Both the position numbers and the translations under genes were made by a program. Below, piece by piece: positions 1-8,221 of a stretch of 64,000 nucleotides of DNA. The DNA is from Bin87 sp034420475 (GTDB lineage Bacteria; Chloroflexota; Dehalococcoidia; Lucifugimonadales; UBA3495). How positions within the stretch are numbered: the stretch's first letter is position 1; each line of letters opens with the position of its first letter. Location: assembly GCA_034420475.1 (NCBI GenBank), contig DAOULH010000069.1, positions 1-64,000 on the forward strand, in the 5' to 3' direction. The notes under the pieces are model-generated. The model saw only the letters and a list, made by a program, of their open reading frames with translations. It did no database searches and was not told where the DNA came from.

Positions 1-1
1 T

Positions 2-112
2 CTGGACGTTACCAACGAAGACCCCAAGCCTTTCATCTGGACCAAAACCGCCGACCAGATCCTGGCCAACGTGGCCCGCTTTTGCCAGCGCACTTTGAAT
101 ACAGGACACTAG
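2..112 (+). pseudogene. IS630-family transposase, C-terminal fragment (cut by window edge)
   Basis: The frame from base 2 reads to a TAG at 110-112 and encodes 36 residues containing DPKPFIWTKTADQIL and ARFCQR. This is the characteristic tail of IS630-type DDE transposases, where the last helices follow a W-K-T block. Only the tail is inside the window, so it cannot be told whether the element is intact upstream. The catalytic DDE residues lie outside. It abuts the PIN gene, whose expected antitoxin partner is missing or only a short remnant, so the insertion may have removed that partner. Confidence 0.7.
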
Positions 113-152
113 ACGAAATGCGGCGGTACGTTGACGCGCTGCGGGCCAAAGC

Positions 153-623
153 ATGACACCCAGGTTCATCCTTGATGAGAACGTGGTCATCTGCGCGCAG
201 TTGGGAGTCGACCAAAATGGTGATCCGAGCCCGGTTTGCGCGGACTTGGTGCAGCAGATCATAGACATTTGCCACACGCTTGTTGTCGATGATGTCCTTT
301 GGGATAGGTACGAAGAGCAGCTACATCGGCCTCGACACGAGCACCCCACGTCGGGGCCTTACTTGATGCGCGTCCTCTGGAATGCGCTTGCCACCGCCGG
401 CAAGATAGACGGCCTTGGACACAACGCGCCATCATTTGATGATGAAGGCGTCATCCCGGCCGGGAGCCAAGACGACACCTTCATTGTCAGGCTCGCACTC
501 GAGACCGGTGCTACACTGGTCACCGCTGATGAACCGCTCCGCCAAGAGTTGCGGGATACGGGTCTGGCGGCCAAGTATGGTCTGTCGGTGTTGTCCCCAG
601 AGGACGCGCTGGGCCAACTCTGA
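153..623 (+). CDS. PIN-domain putative toxin/ribonuclease
   Basis: A 156-residue protein. It begins with the PIN signature FILDENVV (first acidic residue Asp8) and carries a C-terminal QDDTFIVRLALETGATLVTADEPL block, where the later Asp residues of the metal site sit. PIN proteins of this size are usually VapC-type RNases. The start ATG overlaps a TGA (154-156) ending another open frame that encodes MRRYVDALRAKA, giving the ATGA overlap typical of antitoxin-toxin pairs; that upstream frame runs into the IS630 tail. A coupled antitoxin was therefore probably truncated by the insertion. The PIN assignment is good; the toxin role is inferred. Confidence 0.7.
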   Translation: MTPRFILDENVVICAQLGVDQNGDPSPVCADLVQQIIDICHTLVVDDVLWDRYEEQLHRPRHEHPTSGPYLMRVLWNALATAGKIDGLGHNAPSFDDEGVIPAGSQDDTFIVRLALETGATLVTADEPLRQELRDTGLAAKYGLSVLSPEDALGQL

Positions 624-654
624 TGCCAACGATCGTTAGCCGCAATACAAGTAC

Positions 655-692
655 TTTCTGGCGGCCGGTTCCCGTCTGGCCGGCGCCAGAAA
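655..692. terminator. hairpin between convergent PIN gene and gcvH
   Basis: TTTCTGGC at 655-662 pairs with GCCAGAAA at 685-692, and the inner GCCGG/CCGGC extends the stem. It sits between two convergent genes, as expected of a shared terminator. There is no clear T-run on either side, so intrinsic termination is not certain. Confidence 0.4.
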
Positions 693-756
693 ATGCGCGA
701 TGGCCTGTTGATATTGCAGGGCGGTCACCGGGAGCCGTTCCCGTCGCGGGTTCGGG

Positions 757-1146
757 CTAAAGGCCGCCCAGGTACTCGTTGTAACTGCCGGCGTCGAGCA
801 GCGCGTCCAACTCGGCGGGATCGGTCATGCGGACCCGCAGCATCCAGCCGTCGCCGAAGGGGTCGTTATTGACCAGTTCGGGCTCCTGGGCCAGGCGCCC
901 GTTGACCTCGGTGATCTCACCGCTGACGGGCGAGTACAGGTCGGAGACGGCCTTGACGGACTCGATCTCACCCATCTTGGCCATGTGCCCCACGGGAGCG
1001 CCGGTCTCGGGCAACTCCACGTACACCACGTCGCCCAACTGGTCCTGAGCGTAGTGGGTGATGCCCACCAGAACGGTTCCGGCGGCGGCATCCTCAACCA
1101 GGGCCCACTCGTGTTCCCTGGAGTATTTGCGGTCTTCGGGATTCAC
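757..1146 (-). CDS. gcvH: Glycine cleavage system H protein
   Basis: A 129-residue lipoyl carrier of the glycine cleavage system. It shuttles the aminomethyl group between P protein (decarboxylase), T protein (aminomethyltransferase) and L protein in the cytoplasm. The sequence has the family layout from start to end: YSREHEWA near the N-terminus, ITHYAQDQLGDVVYVELPE, and the lipoylation motif GEIESVKAVSD with Lys65 as lipoyl acceptor, then the NDDPFGDGWM-like block (here NNDPFGDGWM). Length is normal for GcvH. gcvT lies upstream on the same strand, 216 bases away; gcvP is not in the window. ATG start. Confidence 0.95.
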   Translation of the reverse strand: MNPEDRKYSREHEWALVEDAAAGTVLVGITHYAQDQLGDVVYVELPETGAPVGHMAKMGEIESVKAVSDLYSPVSGEITEVNGRLAQEPELVNNDPFGDGWMLRVRMTDPAELDALLDAGSYNEYLGGL

Positions 1147-1225
1147 TTTGTCTGATACCTCCCAAGGGTAGGGTAGTCAACGATTCTGGCGGCCTATGTC
1201 GCTACGGATAGCAAGTCATACCGTC

Positions 1226-1345
1226 ACTCCTGCTTTCGCAGGAGTCCAGAGCGGGCATGGTGAAATGAGCAGAAAGGTCATTGACGATTGCGGGCGCTGG
1301 ATTCCCGCTTTCGCGGGAATGACAGTATTTGTCGCGGGAATGACG
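1226..1345. repeat. Intergenic hairpin repeats between gcvT and gcvH
   Basis: Two short hairpins lie in the gap: ACTCCTGC/GCAGGAGT (1226-1244) and ATTCCCGC/GCGGGAAT (1301-1320). The second is followed by a direct repeat of TCGCGGGAATGAC (about 1332-1344). The combination resembles the widely seen intergenic repeat with the core ATTCCCGCTTTCGCGGGAAT. It may stabilise or end the gcvT transcript. No protein gene is visible in this gap. Confidence 0.5.
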
Positions 1346-1362
1346 GTATTGGTCAGCCGGCG

Positions 1363-2520
1363 CTAGCTCGGCCGCTGGTAGAAAGGCAGTTCGACCGTGA
1401 CGGCGTTGGCGCGGCGTCCGCGAATGTCCACGGTGAGGACGGTGTCGGGGGCGGCGTGGGCGGCGTCAACAAAGGCCGTGGCGATGCACCGCTCCAGGGT
1501 GGGCGAGTAGCTGCCGCTGGCGACCGTGCCGATGACCTCGCCATCGGCCAGCACGTCGTACCCGGCGCGGGGGGAACTGCGCCCCGGCAGGGTCAGTCCG
1601 ACCAGGCAGCGTTCGGTCCCGTACACCCGCTGGTGGTCCAGCACGTCGGCGCCGTTGTAGCCGCCGTCGCGCCGCACGAACCGGCCGAATCCGGCCTCGA
1701 TGGGGGTGATGGTCTCGGTGAGCTCGTGGCCGTGCAGCGGGAGGCCGGCTTCCAGCCGGAGCACGTCCCGGGCTCCCAGGCCACAGGGAACCGCGCCGGC
1801 CTCGGTCAGCCTGTTCCAGATAGCGACCACGTCAGTCGCGCCGACGGCGAGCTCAAACCCATCCCCCCCGGTGTAGCCGGTGCGTCCGATGAACACGCGG
1901 CGGCCGTCGATGTGGCCGCGGCCCCAGGTGAAGGGGCGCAGCAGGGACGGCGCGGGGCTGCGGCCCGGGTTGCGGGCCAGGCGCGCGCCGGGGCTGAAGT
2001 CCTCACACAGCCGGTCGACGATATCCACCGCGCTGGGCCCCTGCACGGCGAGCAGGCCGGTGAGCATGGTGCGGTCGGTGATGTGCACGCCGCGCCCATC
2101 GAAGTGCTGGGCAAGCTGGCGGTCGAACCAGAGGCTCACGGCGGGCCGGTTGCCGGCGTTGGGAATGAGCAGGAATTCGTCCTCGGAGAGGCGGTAGAAG
2201 ATGGTGTCGTCGATGACGCCGCCCCGATCATTGCAGATGAAGCAGTAGCGGGCGCGGCCCAGGCGCAGGCCGGACGCGGACCCGGTGAGCAGGATGTCCA
2301 GCAGACTGGCCGCGTTGGGTCCGCCGATGTGCAGTCGGCCCATGTGCGAGACGTCGAACAGGCCGGCGGCGTTGCGCACCGCAGCCACCTCGGCGATAAC
2401 TCCCTCGTACTGCACCGGCATGTCCCAGCCGCCGAAAGGCACCATGCGGGCGCCAAGAGCTACGTGGGTATCGTAAAGGGCGGTGCGGAGATTCTCAGCA
2501 GCGGTGGTATCAGCAGCCAT
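1363..2520 (-). CDS. gcvT: Glycine cleavage system T protein (aminomethyltransferase)
   Basis: A 385-residue protein of normal GcvT length. It transfers the methylene group from the lipoyl arm of GcvH to tetrahydrofolate and releases ammonia. The N-terminal half has LYDTHVALGARMVPFGGWDMPVQY and FDVSHMGRL; the middle has the folate-domain motif GYTGGDGFEL (canonical GYTGEDGFE) and GLGARDVLRLEAGLPLHGHEL; the C-terminal barrel has GYDVLADGEVIGTVASGSYSPTLERCIATAFV. These identify GcvT rather than a generic YgfZ-like folate protein. gcvH follows downstream on the same strand, so the two probably form part of a gcv transcription unit; gcvPA/PB must lie elsewhere. Confidence 0.95.
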   Translation of the reverse strand: MAADTTAAENLRTALYDTHVALGARMVPFGGWDMPVQYEGVIAEVAAVRNAAGLFDVSHMGRLHIGGPNAASLLDILLTGSASGLRLGRARYCFICNDRGGVIDDTIFYRLSEDEFLLIPNAGNRPAVSLWFDRQLAQHFDGRGVHITDRTMLTGLLAVQGPSAVDIVDRLCEDFSPGARLARNPGRSPAPSLLRPFTWGRGHIDGRRVFIGRTGYTGGDGFELAVGATDVVAIWNRLTEAGAVPCGLGARDVLRLEAGLPLHGHELTETITPIEAGFGRFVRRDGGYNGADVLDHQRVYGTERCLVGLTLPGRSSPRAGYDVLADGEVIGTVASGSYSPTLERCIATAFVDAAHAAPDTVLTVDIRGRRANAVTVELPFYQRPS

Positions 2521-2730
2521 AGGTTATTCGAGCGGCGGTGTGACGTTGGGAACTCTTGGAATCATCATACCGCCAAGACCGTTGAGGCGCAATGACGAAA
2601 GGGCTGGGCACACGCCCATTTTGAGCGCGCCAGGTGTTTGGCATGGATAAACAAGACGGGCGGGATTTGATCGATCGCGGTGAACACACCGGCGTTGCGT
2701 TGGATCGTAAGTGTCAGGATCCAGGGGATT

Positions 2731-2837
2731 GTCATTGCGAGGCGCTTGCGCCGTGGCAATCTCGACGCCGTAGCAGCGACCTCTGCTCCAAAGGACTTCC
2801 CTACGCCACGAGATTGCCACGCTGCGCTCGCAATGAC
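2731..2837. repeat. Dispersed palindromic element, family A (copy 1)
   Basis: The left arm starts GTCATTGCGAGGCGCTTGCG and the right arm ends GCTGCGCTCGCAATGAC; inner arms contain GGCAATCTCG and CGAGATTGCC. The element can fold into one long hairpin and is noncoding. The rest of the 2521-2960 gap shows no convincing gene. Confidence 0.8.
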
Positions 2838-2879
2838 ACTTTCCCTGCAAGTCTGAACATTTGCGTTGGACCCGCCTGG

Positions 2880-2908
2880 TTGACTGCCCGATACTGCCGT
2901 GGTAGTTT
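2880..2908 (+). promoter_or_regulatory. Candidate promoter upstream of cobalamin riboswitch
   Basis: TTGACT at 2880-2885, a 17-base spacer, and TAGTTT at 2903-2908. The -35 match is good and the -10 match is weak. Its position just upstream of the riboswitch is right for the leader transcript. Confidence 0.3.
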
Positions 2909-2984
2909 ACAAGCGTTAACAGTTGAACATCCCAATCAATGCCTGTTGGTGGCCCGTCGCTCCAACCTTTTGCAGACATCAGTC

Positions 2985-3176
2985 GGCAGTCGGTCGGACA
3001 GCGCGGGACAAAAGGAAATCCGGTGAAAATCCGGTGCGGTCGCGCCACTGTAATTGGCGAGACGCGCTTCTCGCGGCATCCTGCCAGAAAGGATGTCGAT
3101 GAAAACCACTGTCCGCCCCGACGGATGGGAAGGTGGAGACGCGTCGCTATAAGCCATCAGCCAGGAAGCCTGCCAT
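2985..3176 (+). promoter_or_regulatory. Cobalamin (AdoCbl-type) riboswitch
   Basis: The conserved core is directly visible: CCGGTGAAAATCCGG (3020-3034), then GCGCCACTGTAA (3042-3053), and the 3' B12 box CAGCCAGGAAGCCTGCC (3158-3174), which matches the consensus AGYCMGGARRCCKGCC. Spacing between the blocks fits the class. Ends are approximate because the P1 stem was not resolved. It lies about 240 bases ahead of a NikA-like lipoprotein gene, with an intrinsic terminator in between. The likely mechanism is therefore transcription termination on cobalamin binding. Confidence 0.93.
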
Positions 3177-3270
3177 CGGGGGTACTCTAGCTGCACTTCG
3201 CGGAACGAGTGAAGCAGATCTGTTGGCAGGTTGCGAATCTGCAAACGTCCAACAGGACGCCCGGAAACGA

Positions 3271-3305
3271 GCCCCGTTCACGCAGTGCGGACGGGGCCTT
3301 TTGCT
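3271..3305 (+). terminator. Intrinsic terminator in riboswitch expression platform
   Basis: GCCCCGT (3271-3277) pairs with ACGGGGC (3291-3297), followed by CTTTTGCT. It lies between the B12 box and the start of the importer gene. An upstream GCAGAT/ATCTGC pairing (about 3211-3242) could form part of the switch. Confidence 0.7.
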
Positions 3306-3414
3306 GTCCCAACGCGGACAGCGTCCCCGCGCCGCCGGTCCTGCGAAGTTGGAACTCGCTTGGTGCGGTGGTGGTGTTCATCGGAAAACTACGGGACGTC
3401 CTGGAGGACTGAAG

Positions 3415-5148
3415 ATGCCTAACGTATTGTCGAAAACTTTCAGAATTGCATTGCCATTAGGCTTGGGCCTGATGGTCCTGTTGGCGGTGGCCTGCGGATC
3501 CCCCGCCGCGACCAGCGAGCCAGCACCGCCGGCGGCGGGCAGCGCGCTCGAGGCCACCGCTCCGGCGGCGGCCGTTCCTCAGCAAGCGGTCGCGACCGCC
3601 ACTCCGGTTCAGCCTGCGGAGTCATCGTCTCCCGCGCAACCAACGACCGACCCGGCGGCTGCGACCGTTGTGGACCGACCCACACTGACGGCGGGCGTCA
3701 TTTGGCTGGACAGCCCGCTGGACCCGGTGGAGAGCGGTTGGGTAGCCAACCAATCGGCAATGTCGGAAAACCTGTTCCGACTGTCAGCGACCACCCTCAG
3801 CCCCGAACCATGGCTGGCGACGGACGCCAGGCAGGTGGACCCATTGACCTGGGAAATCGAGCTTCGGTCGGATGTCAAGTTCCACAATGGAACCGTGATG
3901 GACGCTCAAGCGGTCAAGGCTTCCCTGGAGCGGACCATCAGACTGTCGCCGGCGTCGGCGGAAACATTGACCATCGACACCGTGACCGTCAAGGGAGACC
4001 AGACCATCACCGTTACCACCACAGAGCCGCAACCCACGCTGCCGGGTCTCTTGACCGGCCCCGCCGTCGCCATCACCGATGCTGCGGCCGCGGACGCCGC
4101 CGGAGAGGGCAATTTCATTGCCGCCGGCGCCCTGACCGGCCCCTACATTCCCACTGAGTACATCCAGAAAGAACGCCTCAGCAGCGTGGCCAACGACGAT
4201 TACTGGGGCGGCGCTCCTCCCTTGGCCGGCATCGAGCACATCGCCATTCCCGACACCAACAGCCGGGAACTGGCGCTGCAGGCCGGTGACATTGACGTGG
4301 CCATCAACATATCGCCGGAAGGAGCCCAGACCATCAACGCCCAGCCGGGGATGCACAGCAGCACCGCGGGCATCGGCACCTCCGTCGTCATGTGGTGGGT
4401 GAATTTCGAGCGTGGGACGCTGGCCGACCCGCTGGTGCGCCGGGCCGTGGATCAAGCCATCGACCGGGAAAGCATCGCCGGGCTGGTCGCTCCCGAAGGC
4501 ACGGGTTCGTATGCGGAACTCCTGCTGCCGGAAGCGCTGGTATCGTGCCCGGGCGTCAACGCCCCGGGCTATGATCCTGAGCAGGCCCGCGCCCTGTTGG
4601 CCGAAGCCGGCTACGCCGACAGCGACGGCGACGGCATCGTTGACAAGGACGGCCAGCCCTTGGAGATCGTCATCGGCGGCTACCCCCAGCGGTTCCAGTT
4701 GCCCATCATGGCCGAAGCCGCGCAAGCGATGCTTGCTGACGTCGGCATCAAGGCCGAGGTGCTCATCACCGAATGGTCCGTGGTCAAGGAACCCGCCTGG
4801 GATCTCTTCGGGTGGTACAACAACGTGGTCGAAGCCGGAGACCCGGTGCTCAACGTCAGCAAGTACGCCGGTCTCCGGGCCGACGCCAGCGGCAGCGGGG
4901 CCAACAACTACGGGCATTACGACAATTCCGGACTGGTGAACATCGTGGCCCGGGCCGGCTCCTTGCCGAACCTGGAGGATCGGAAACAGATAGCCTGCGA
5001 GGCCCTGGCGGTGGTTACGGAAGAAAGCGCGTTTCTGCCGGTGGCGCATGTGTACATGGTGTATGGCGTCAGTGAACGGGTCACCGGTTTCGAACCCCAC
5101 CCGTCCAGCCTCTATTTCTTCGACCACCGCATTGGGCTGAGCAAGTGA
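3415..5148 (+). CDS. B12-riboswitch-controlled ABC importer substrate-binding lipoprotein (NikA/OppA-like, family 5)
   Basis: A 577-residue extracellular solute-binding protein of the peptide/nickel family. The N-terminus is a lipoprotein signal with lipobox LAVAC (Cys27), followed by a long Ala/Pro/Thr-rich linker, so it should be membrane-anchored. The core shows family features: LTWEIELRSDVKFHNGT, DAQAVKASLERTI, a LADPLVRRAVDQAIDRESI block and a C-terminal lobe ending in YFFDHRIGLSK. The start is ATG 3415 with a GGAGG-type site at about 3402; an earlier in-frame start would lie inside the riboswitch and is not credible. Two permease genes follow in the same direction. The riboswitch suggests cargo linked to cobalt, nickel or corrins; the cargo itself is not readable from sequence. 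Confidence 0.88.
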   Translation: MPNVLSKTFRIALPLGLGLMVLLAVACGSPAATSEPAPPAAGSALEATAPAAAVPQQAVATATPVQPAESSSPAQPTTDPAAATVVDRPTLTAGVIWLDSPLDPVESGWVANQSAMSENLFRLSATTLSPEPWLATDARQVDPLTWEIELRSDVKFHNGTVMDAQAVKASLERTIRLSPASAETLTIDTVTVKGDQTITVTTTEPQPTLPGLLTGPAVAITDAAAADAAGEGNFIAAGALTGPYIPTEYIQKERLSSVANDDYWGGAPPLAGIEHIAIPDTNSRELALQAGDIDVAINISPEGAQTINAQPGMHSSTAGIGTSVVMWWVNFERGTLADPLVRRAVDQAIDRESIAGLVAPEGTGSYAELLLPEALVSCPGVNAPGYDPEQARALLAEAGYADSDGDGIVDKDGQPLEIVIGGYPQRFQLPIMAEAAQAMLADVGIKAEVLITEWSVVKEPAWDLFGWYNNVVEAGDPVLNVSKYAGLRADASGSGANNYGHYDNSGLVNIVARAGSLPNLEDRKQIACEALAVVTEESAFLPVAHVYMVYGVSERVTGFEPHPSSLYFFDHRIGLSK

Positions 5149-5189
5149 TGGGTTGCGGCTCTTCCGGGTGGATTTAGACCACCGCAGGT

Positions 5190-6137
5190 ATGGGAGCATA
5201 CCTGGCCCGACGGCTGGCCACGCTGCCGCTGCTGCTCCTGGGGATCTCGGCGGTCAGCTTCATCCTCCTGAACCTGGCGCCGGGAGACCCGGCCGAGATT
5301 GTGCTGCGCCAGCGCAACCCCGGCCAGCTTCCCAACCCGGCGGAGGTGACGGCCATGCGCGTCGAGCTTGGCCTGGACGCTCCGTTGCCAATGCAATACG
5401 TTCGCTGGGTGTCGCGGGCCGTGGCGGGCGACATGGGGCGGTCCTACGTCACCGAACAGCCGGTGGCCAGTCAGCTGGCGCGCCGCACCGTCCCCACGGC
5501 CCTGCTCACGGCGGCCGCCCTGGCCCTGGCCCTGCTGGTCGCCGTACCCGTGGGCATCCTGTCGGCCCGTCGCCGGGGCAGCCCGGTGGATACCGTCGCG
5601 CGGCTGCTGGCGCTGGTGGGCGCGGCGGCGCCTTCCTACGTCCTGGCCTACGGGCTGATCATCCTGTTCGCGGTGAAACTGTCGTGGCTGCCGGCCCTGG
5701 GCTACGGCTCTCCCGCCCAGGTCGTGCTGCCGGCCATCGCGCTGTCTCTTGCGCCCATGGCTCAGCTGATGCGGCTGATCCGCGCCAGCATGCTGGAAAC
5801 CCTGGGGCAGGACTACATCCGAACGGCGCGGGCCAAGGGGTTGTCTGAGCAAACCGTGGCCTTCAGGCACGCTCTGCGCAACGCGATGCTGCCGGCCATC
5901 GGAGCCACCGGCGTAAGCCTGGGCTACCTGCTCAGCGGCGCGGTCATAGTGGAGACCATCTTCACCTGGCCCGGTTTGGGTCAGCTGATGGTGGGGGCGG
6001 CCCTGACCCGGGACTACCCCGTGGTGCAGGGATTCGTTACCTACGTCGCCGTGGTGGTGCTGCTGGTCAACCTGGCCGCTGACGTTGCCCTGCGCATCGC
6101 CGACCCGCGCCTGCGCTTCGGGCGGGGCGAGATATAG
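5190..6137 (+). CDS. ABC importer permease, NikB/DppB-like
   Basis: A 315-residue inner-membrane permease of the binding-protein-dependent transport family. It starts with the typical MGAYLARRLATLPLLLLGISAVSF first helix, then FILLNLAPGDPAE, and carries the cytoplasmic coupling loop (EAA-like) RTARAKGLSEQTVAFRHALRN that docks to an ATPase. It ends with the ETIFTWPGLGQLM block and a last helix. About six membrane segments are expected. It lies 41 bases after the binding-protein gene and 6 bases before the second permease, so the three are surely cotranscribed under the cobalamin riboswitch. No ATP-binding subunit follows. Confidence 0.9.
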   Translation: MGAYLARRLATLPLLLLGISAVSFILLNLAPGDPAEIVLRQRNPGQLPNPAEVTAMRVELGLDAPLPMQYVRWVSRAVAGDMGRSYVTEQPVASQLARRTVPTALLTAAALALALLVAVPVGILSARRRGSPVDTVARLLALVGAAAPSYVLAYGLIILFAVKLSWLPALGYGSPAQVVLPAIALSLAPMAQLMRLIRASMLETLGQDYIRTARAKGLSEQTVAFRHALRNAMLPAIGATGVSLGYLLSGAVIVETIFTWPGLGQLMVGAALTRDYPVVQGFVTYVAVVVLLVNLAADVALRIADPRLRFGRGEI

Positions 6138-6143
6138 CGGGCG

Positions 6144-7049
6144 ATGGCGGTTGATGTCGAGCGCTCCGGGGGACGTTTCCCCGTCACGGCCGTCGCCGGC
6201 GGCTCCCGCAGCAGACGGCGCTGGATCGCCCTGCTGCGGGAGCCGGGAACTGCAATGGGGCTGTTCCTGGTGGTGTCGCTGCTGCTGGCTGGCATCCTGG
6301 CTCCCTGGCTTCCCCTGGATGATCCCACCGAGATCAACCTGCCCGACCGTTTGCTCCCGCCGTCCGCGGGACATCTCCTGGGCACCGACCACCTGGGTCG
6401 GGACACCTTCAGCCGGATCGTTCACGGCGCGCGCATGACCCTGCTGGCCGCCGCCGTCACCCTGGCCCTGAGCATGACCATCGCGCTGACAGTGGGCATA
6501 CTGTCCGGATACCACGGCGGCTGGCCGGACACGGCGCTGATGGGGATTGTCGATCTGCTGCTGGCGTTCCCCTCGCTGATCCTGGCGTTGGCCGTGGCCG
6601 GAGCGCTGGGGCCCGGCCTGTTCAACGTGCTCCTGGCAGCCGGCGCGGTCTGGTGGGTGGGTCACGCTCGCATCATACGCGGGGTCACGCTGGGGGCGCG
6701 ACAGATGGAGTACGTCACGGCGGCGCGGGCCGCCGGCGCCGGCAACCTGCGCATCATCCTCCGGCACATCGCGCCCAACATCCTCGGCCCGATCATCGTC
6801 ATCGCGTCGCTGGATGTGGGGTGGATCATCCTGGGCATCGCGGGTCTGAACTTCCTGGGGCTGGGCGCGCAGCCGCCCACGCCGGAATGGGGGGCCATGC
6901 TCAACGACGCCCGCCCCCACCTGCAAACCGCGCCCCGGCTGTTGCTGCTGCCGGGAGCGGCCATATTCGTCGCGGTGCTGGGCTTCAACCTGCTGGGCGA
7001 TGGTATGCGGGATCTGCTGGACCCACGGACCGTACCGTCACGAGGCTGA
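6144..7049 (+). CDS. ABC importer permease, NikC/DppC-like
   Basis: A 301-residue second permease subunit. The N-terminal cytoplasmic stretch is followed by a first helix and the block HLLGTDHLGRDTFSRIVHGARMTLL, diagnostic of the NikC/DppC/OppC side. The coupling loop is YVTAARAAGAGNLRIILRHIAPN, and the C-terminus has LNFLGLGAQPPTPEWGAMLNDARPHL and LGDGMRDLLDPR. It completes a heterodimeric channel with the preceding gene. After it the transcription unit appears to end: the next gene, 154 bases on, is a different kind of binding protein. The missing ATPases (NikD/NikE type) must come from another locus. Confidence 0.9.
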   Translation: MAVDVERSGGRFPVTAVAGGSRSRRRWIALLREPGTAMGLFLVVSLLLAGILAPWLPLDDPTEINLPDRLLPPSAGHLLGTDHLGRDTFSRIVHGARMTLLAAAVTLALSMTIALTVGILSGYHGGWPDTALMGIVDLLLAFPSLILALAVAGALGPGLFNVLLAAGAVWWVGHARIIRGVTLGARQMEYVTAARAAGAGNLRIILRHIAPNILGPIIVIASLDVGWIILGIAGLNFLGLGAQPPTPEWGAMLNDARPHLQTAPRLLLLPGAAIFVAVLGFNLLGDGMRDLLDPRTVPSRG

Positions 7050-7203
7050 CCGTCTATTGCCTGTGCGAACGGACTGCCATCTTTGCACACCGGCCGGCTG
7101 GATTTGAATACTGAATTGCGGACGGCATGAATTTAGGGGATGATTGGCGCATGGCTAACACGAAGCTCGGATTGAACACGAGCAACGCACGGGAGGCAGA
7201 AAA

Positions 7204-8139
7204 ATGAGCGACCTGGTATTGCGGACCGCCGTAGGCAACTACGGGCACACGACGCCCCTGAAGGATGGAACGATCACGTCGTCGGCGTTCAGCATGGAGC
7301 ACGTCGAGGTATCGCCGGTGACCAGCATCTTCCGCCGGATGGTGCGGGAGCTGGAGTTCGACGTGGCCGAGATGGCGCTGTCCACCTACCTGTGCGCCCG
7401 GGCCCACGGCAAGCAGTTCACCGGCGTGCCCATCTTCCTGACCCGGGCCTTCTACCACGGCGGCATTGTGGTCAACCGGAAGAGCGGCATCGAGTCACCC
7501 AAGGACCTGGAGGGCAAGCGGTTTGGCGTGCGCAGCTACACGCTGACGCCGGGGGTGTGGACTCGGGGCTTGCTGCAAACCGAGTACGGCGTGGACCTGG
7601 ACGCGGTGACCTGGGTGCTGTCGGGGGACGAGCACGTGGCGGAGTACGTGGCGCCGGCCAACGTGGTGTCATCGTCCAACGGCAACCTGGGCGAGATGCT
7701 GCTGTCGGGCGAGATTGACGCCGCCATCGGCGCCGGCCCGGTGGACTCGCCGGACGTGCGGCCGCTGTTCGAGGAGCCGGACGCCGCCGACGCCGCCTGG
7801 CACCGGAAGACGGGCGTGTATCCCATCAGCCACATGCTGGTGGTGAAGAACGCCGCGCTGGACGCCAACCCCGACCTGGCGGGCGAACTCTTCGAGACGT
7901 TCCACACGGCCAAGGCGCTCTACCTGGGAAAGCTGCGCTCGGGGGACGCCGCAGCGCCGGAAGACCGGCCGTACCACCGGATGGTTGACGTAGTGGGCGA
8001 CGACCCGATCCCCTACGGCGTGGAGAGTTCGCGGAAGACGCTGGAGACCTTCGTGCGTTTCAACGTGGAGCAGAAGGTGATACCGGAGGCGGTGGACGTG
8101 GAGGAGCTGTTCCCGGAGGCGACGCTGGGGCTGGGGTGA
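7204..8139 (+). CDS. Orphan periplasmic-binding-type protein, 4,5-dihydroxyphthalate decarboxylase-like family
   Basis: A 311-residue protein without a signal peptide. It resembles the family annotated as 4,5-dihydroxyphthalate decarboxylase, which shares the type II periplasmic-binding fold with NMT1/THI5 proteins: PVTSIFRRMVRELEFDVAEMALSTYLCARAHGKQ, then GIVVNRKSGIESPKDLEGKRFGV and TPGVWTRGLLQTEYGVD. Family members act either as ring-acid decarboxylases or as binding proteins. The absence of a signal sequence favours a cytoplasmic enzyme or a protein of uncertain role. It stands alone, with a GGGAGG ribosome site 8-9 bases before the ATG. A related protein is encoded at 10170-11057. Confidence 0.7.
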   Translation: MSDLVLRTAVGNYGHTTPLKDGTITSSAFSMEHVEVSPVTSIFRRMVRELEFDVAEMALSTYLCARAHGKQFTGVPIFLTRAFYHGGIVVNRKSGIESPKDLEGKRFGVRSYTLTPGVWTRGLLQTEYGVDLDAVTWVLSGDEHVAEYVAPANVVSSSNGNLGEMLLSGEIDAAIGAGPVDSPDVRPLFEEPDAADAAWHRKTGVYPISHMLVVKNAALDANPDLAGELFETFHTAKALYLGKLRSGDAAAPEDRPYHRMVDVVGDDPIPYGVESSRKTLETFVRFNVEQKVIPEAVDVEELFPEATLGLG

Positions 8140-8221
8140 AGAAGTGCAGCGTGCCCTTTCTGTGCTTCACTGACGCTATCGGCTCGATTTGACGAGATAT
8201 AGCGACTACAATGCCTCCGAC

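Noticed and set aside
1288..2595. A 435-codon open frame on the forward strand over gcvT
   Set aside because: It is a high-GC shadow of gcvT on the other strand; its product is low in complexity (Gly/Ala/Val-rich) and matches no family.
2524..3048. A reverse-strand frame of 174 codons in the gap before the riboswitch
   Set aside because: It runs through a palindromic element and into the riboswitch; no ribosome site or family.
3133..3414. An N-terminal extension of the NikA-like lipoprotein
   Set aside because: It would run through the riboswitch 3' end and the terminator; the lipoprotein signal begins at ATG 3415 with a good ribosome site.
5112..6926. A 604-codon open frame on the reverse strand over the permeases
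   Set aside because: It is rich in Gln, Gly and Arg without any family motif, and it is antisense to two clear permease genes.
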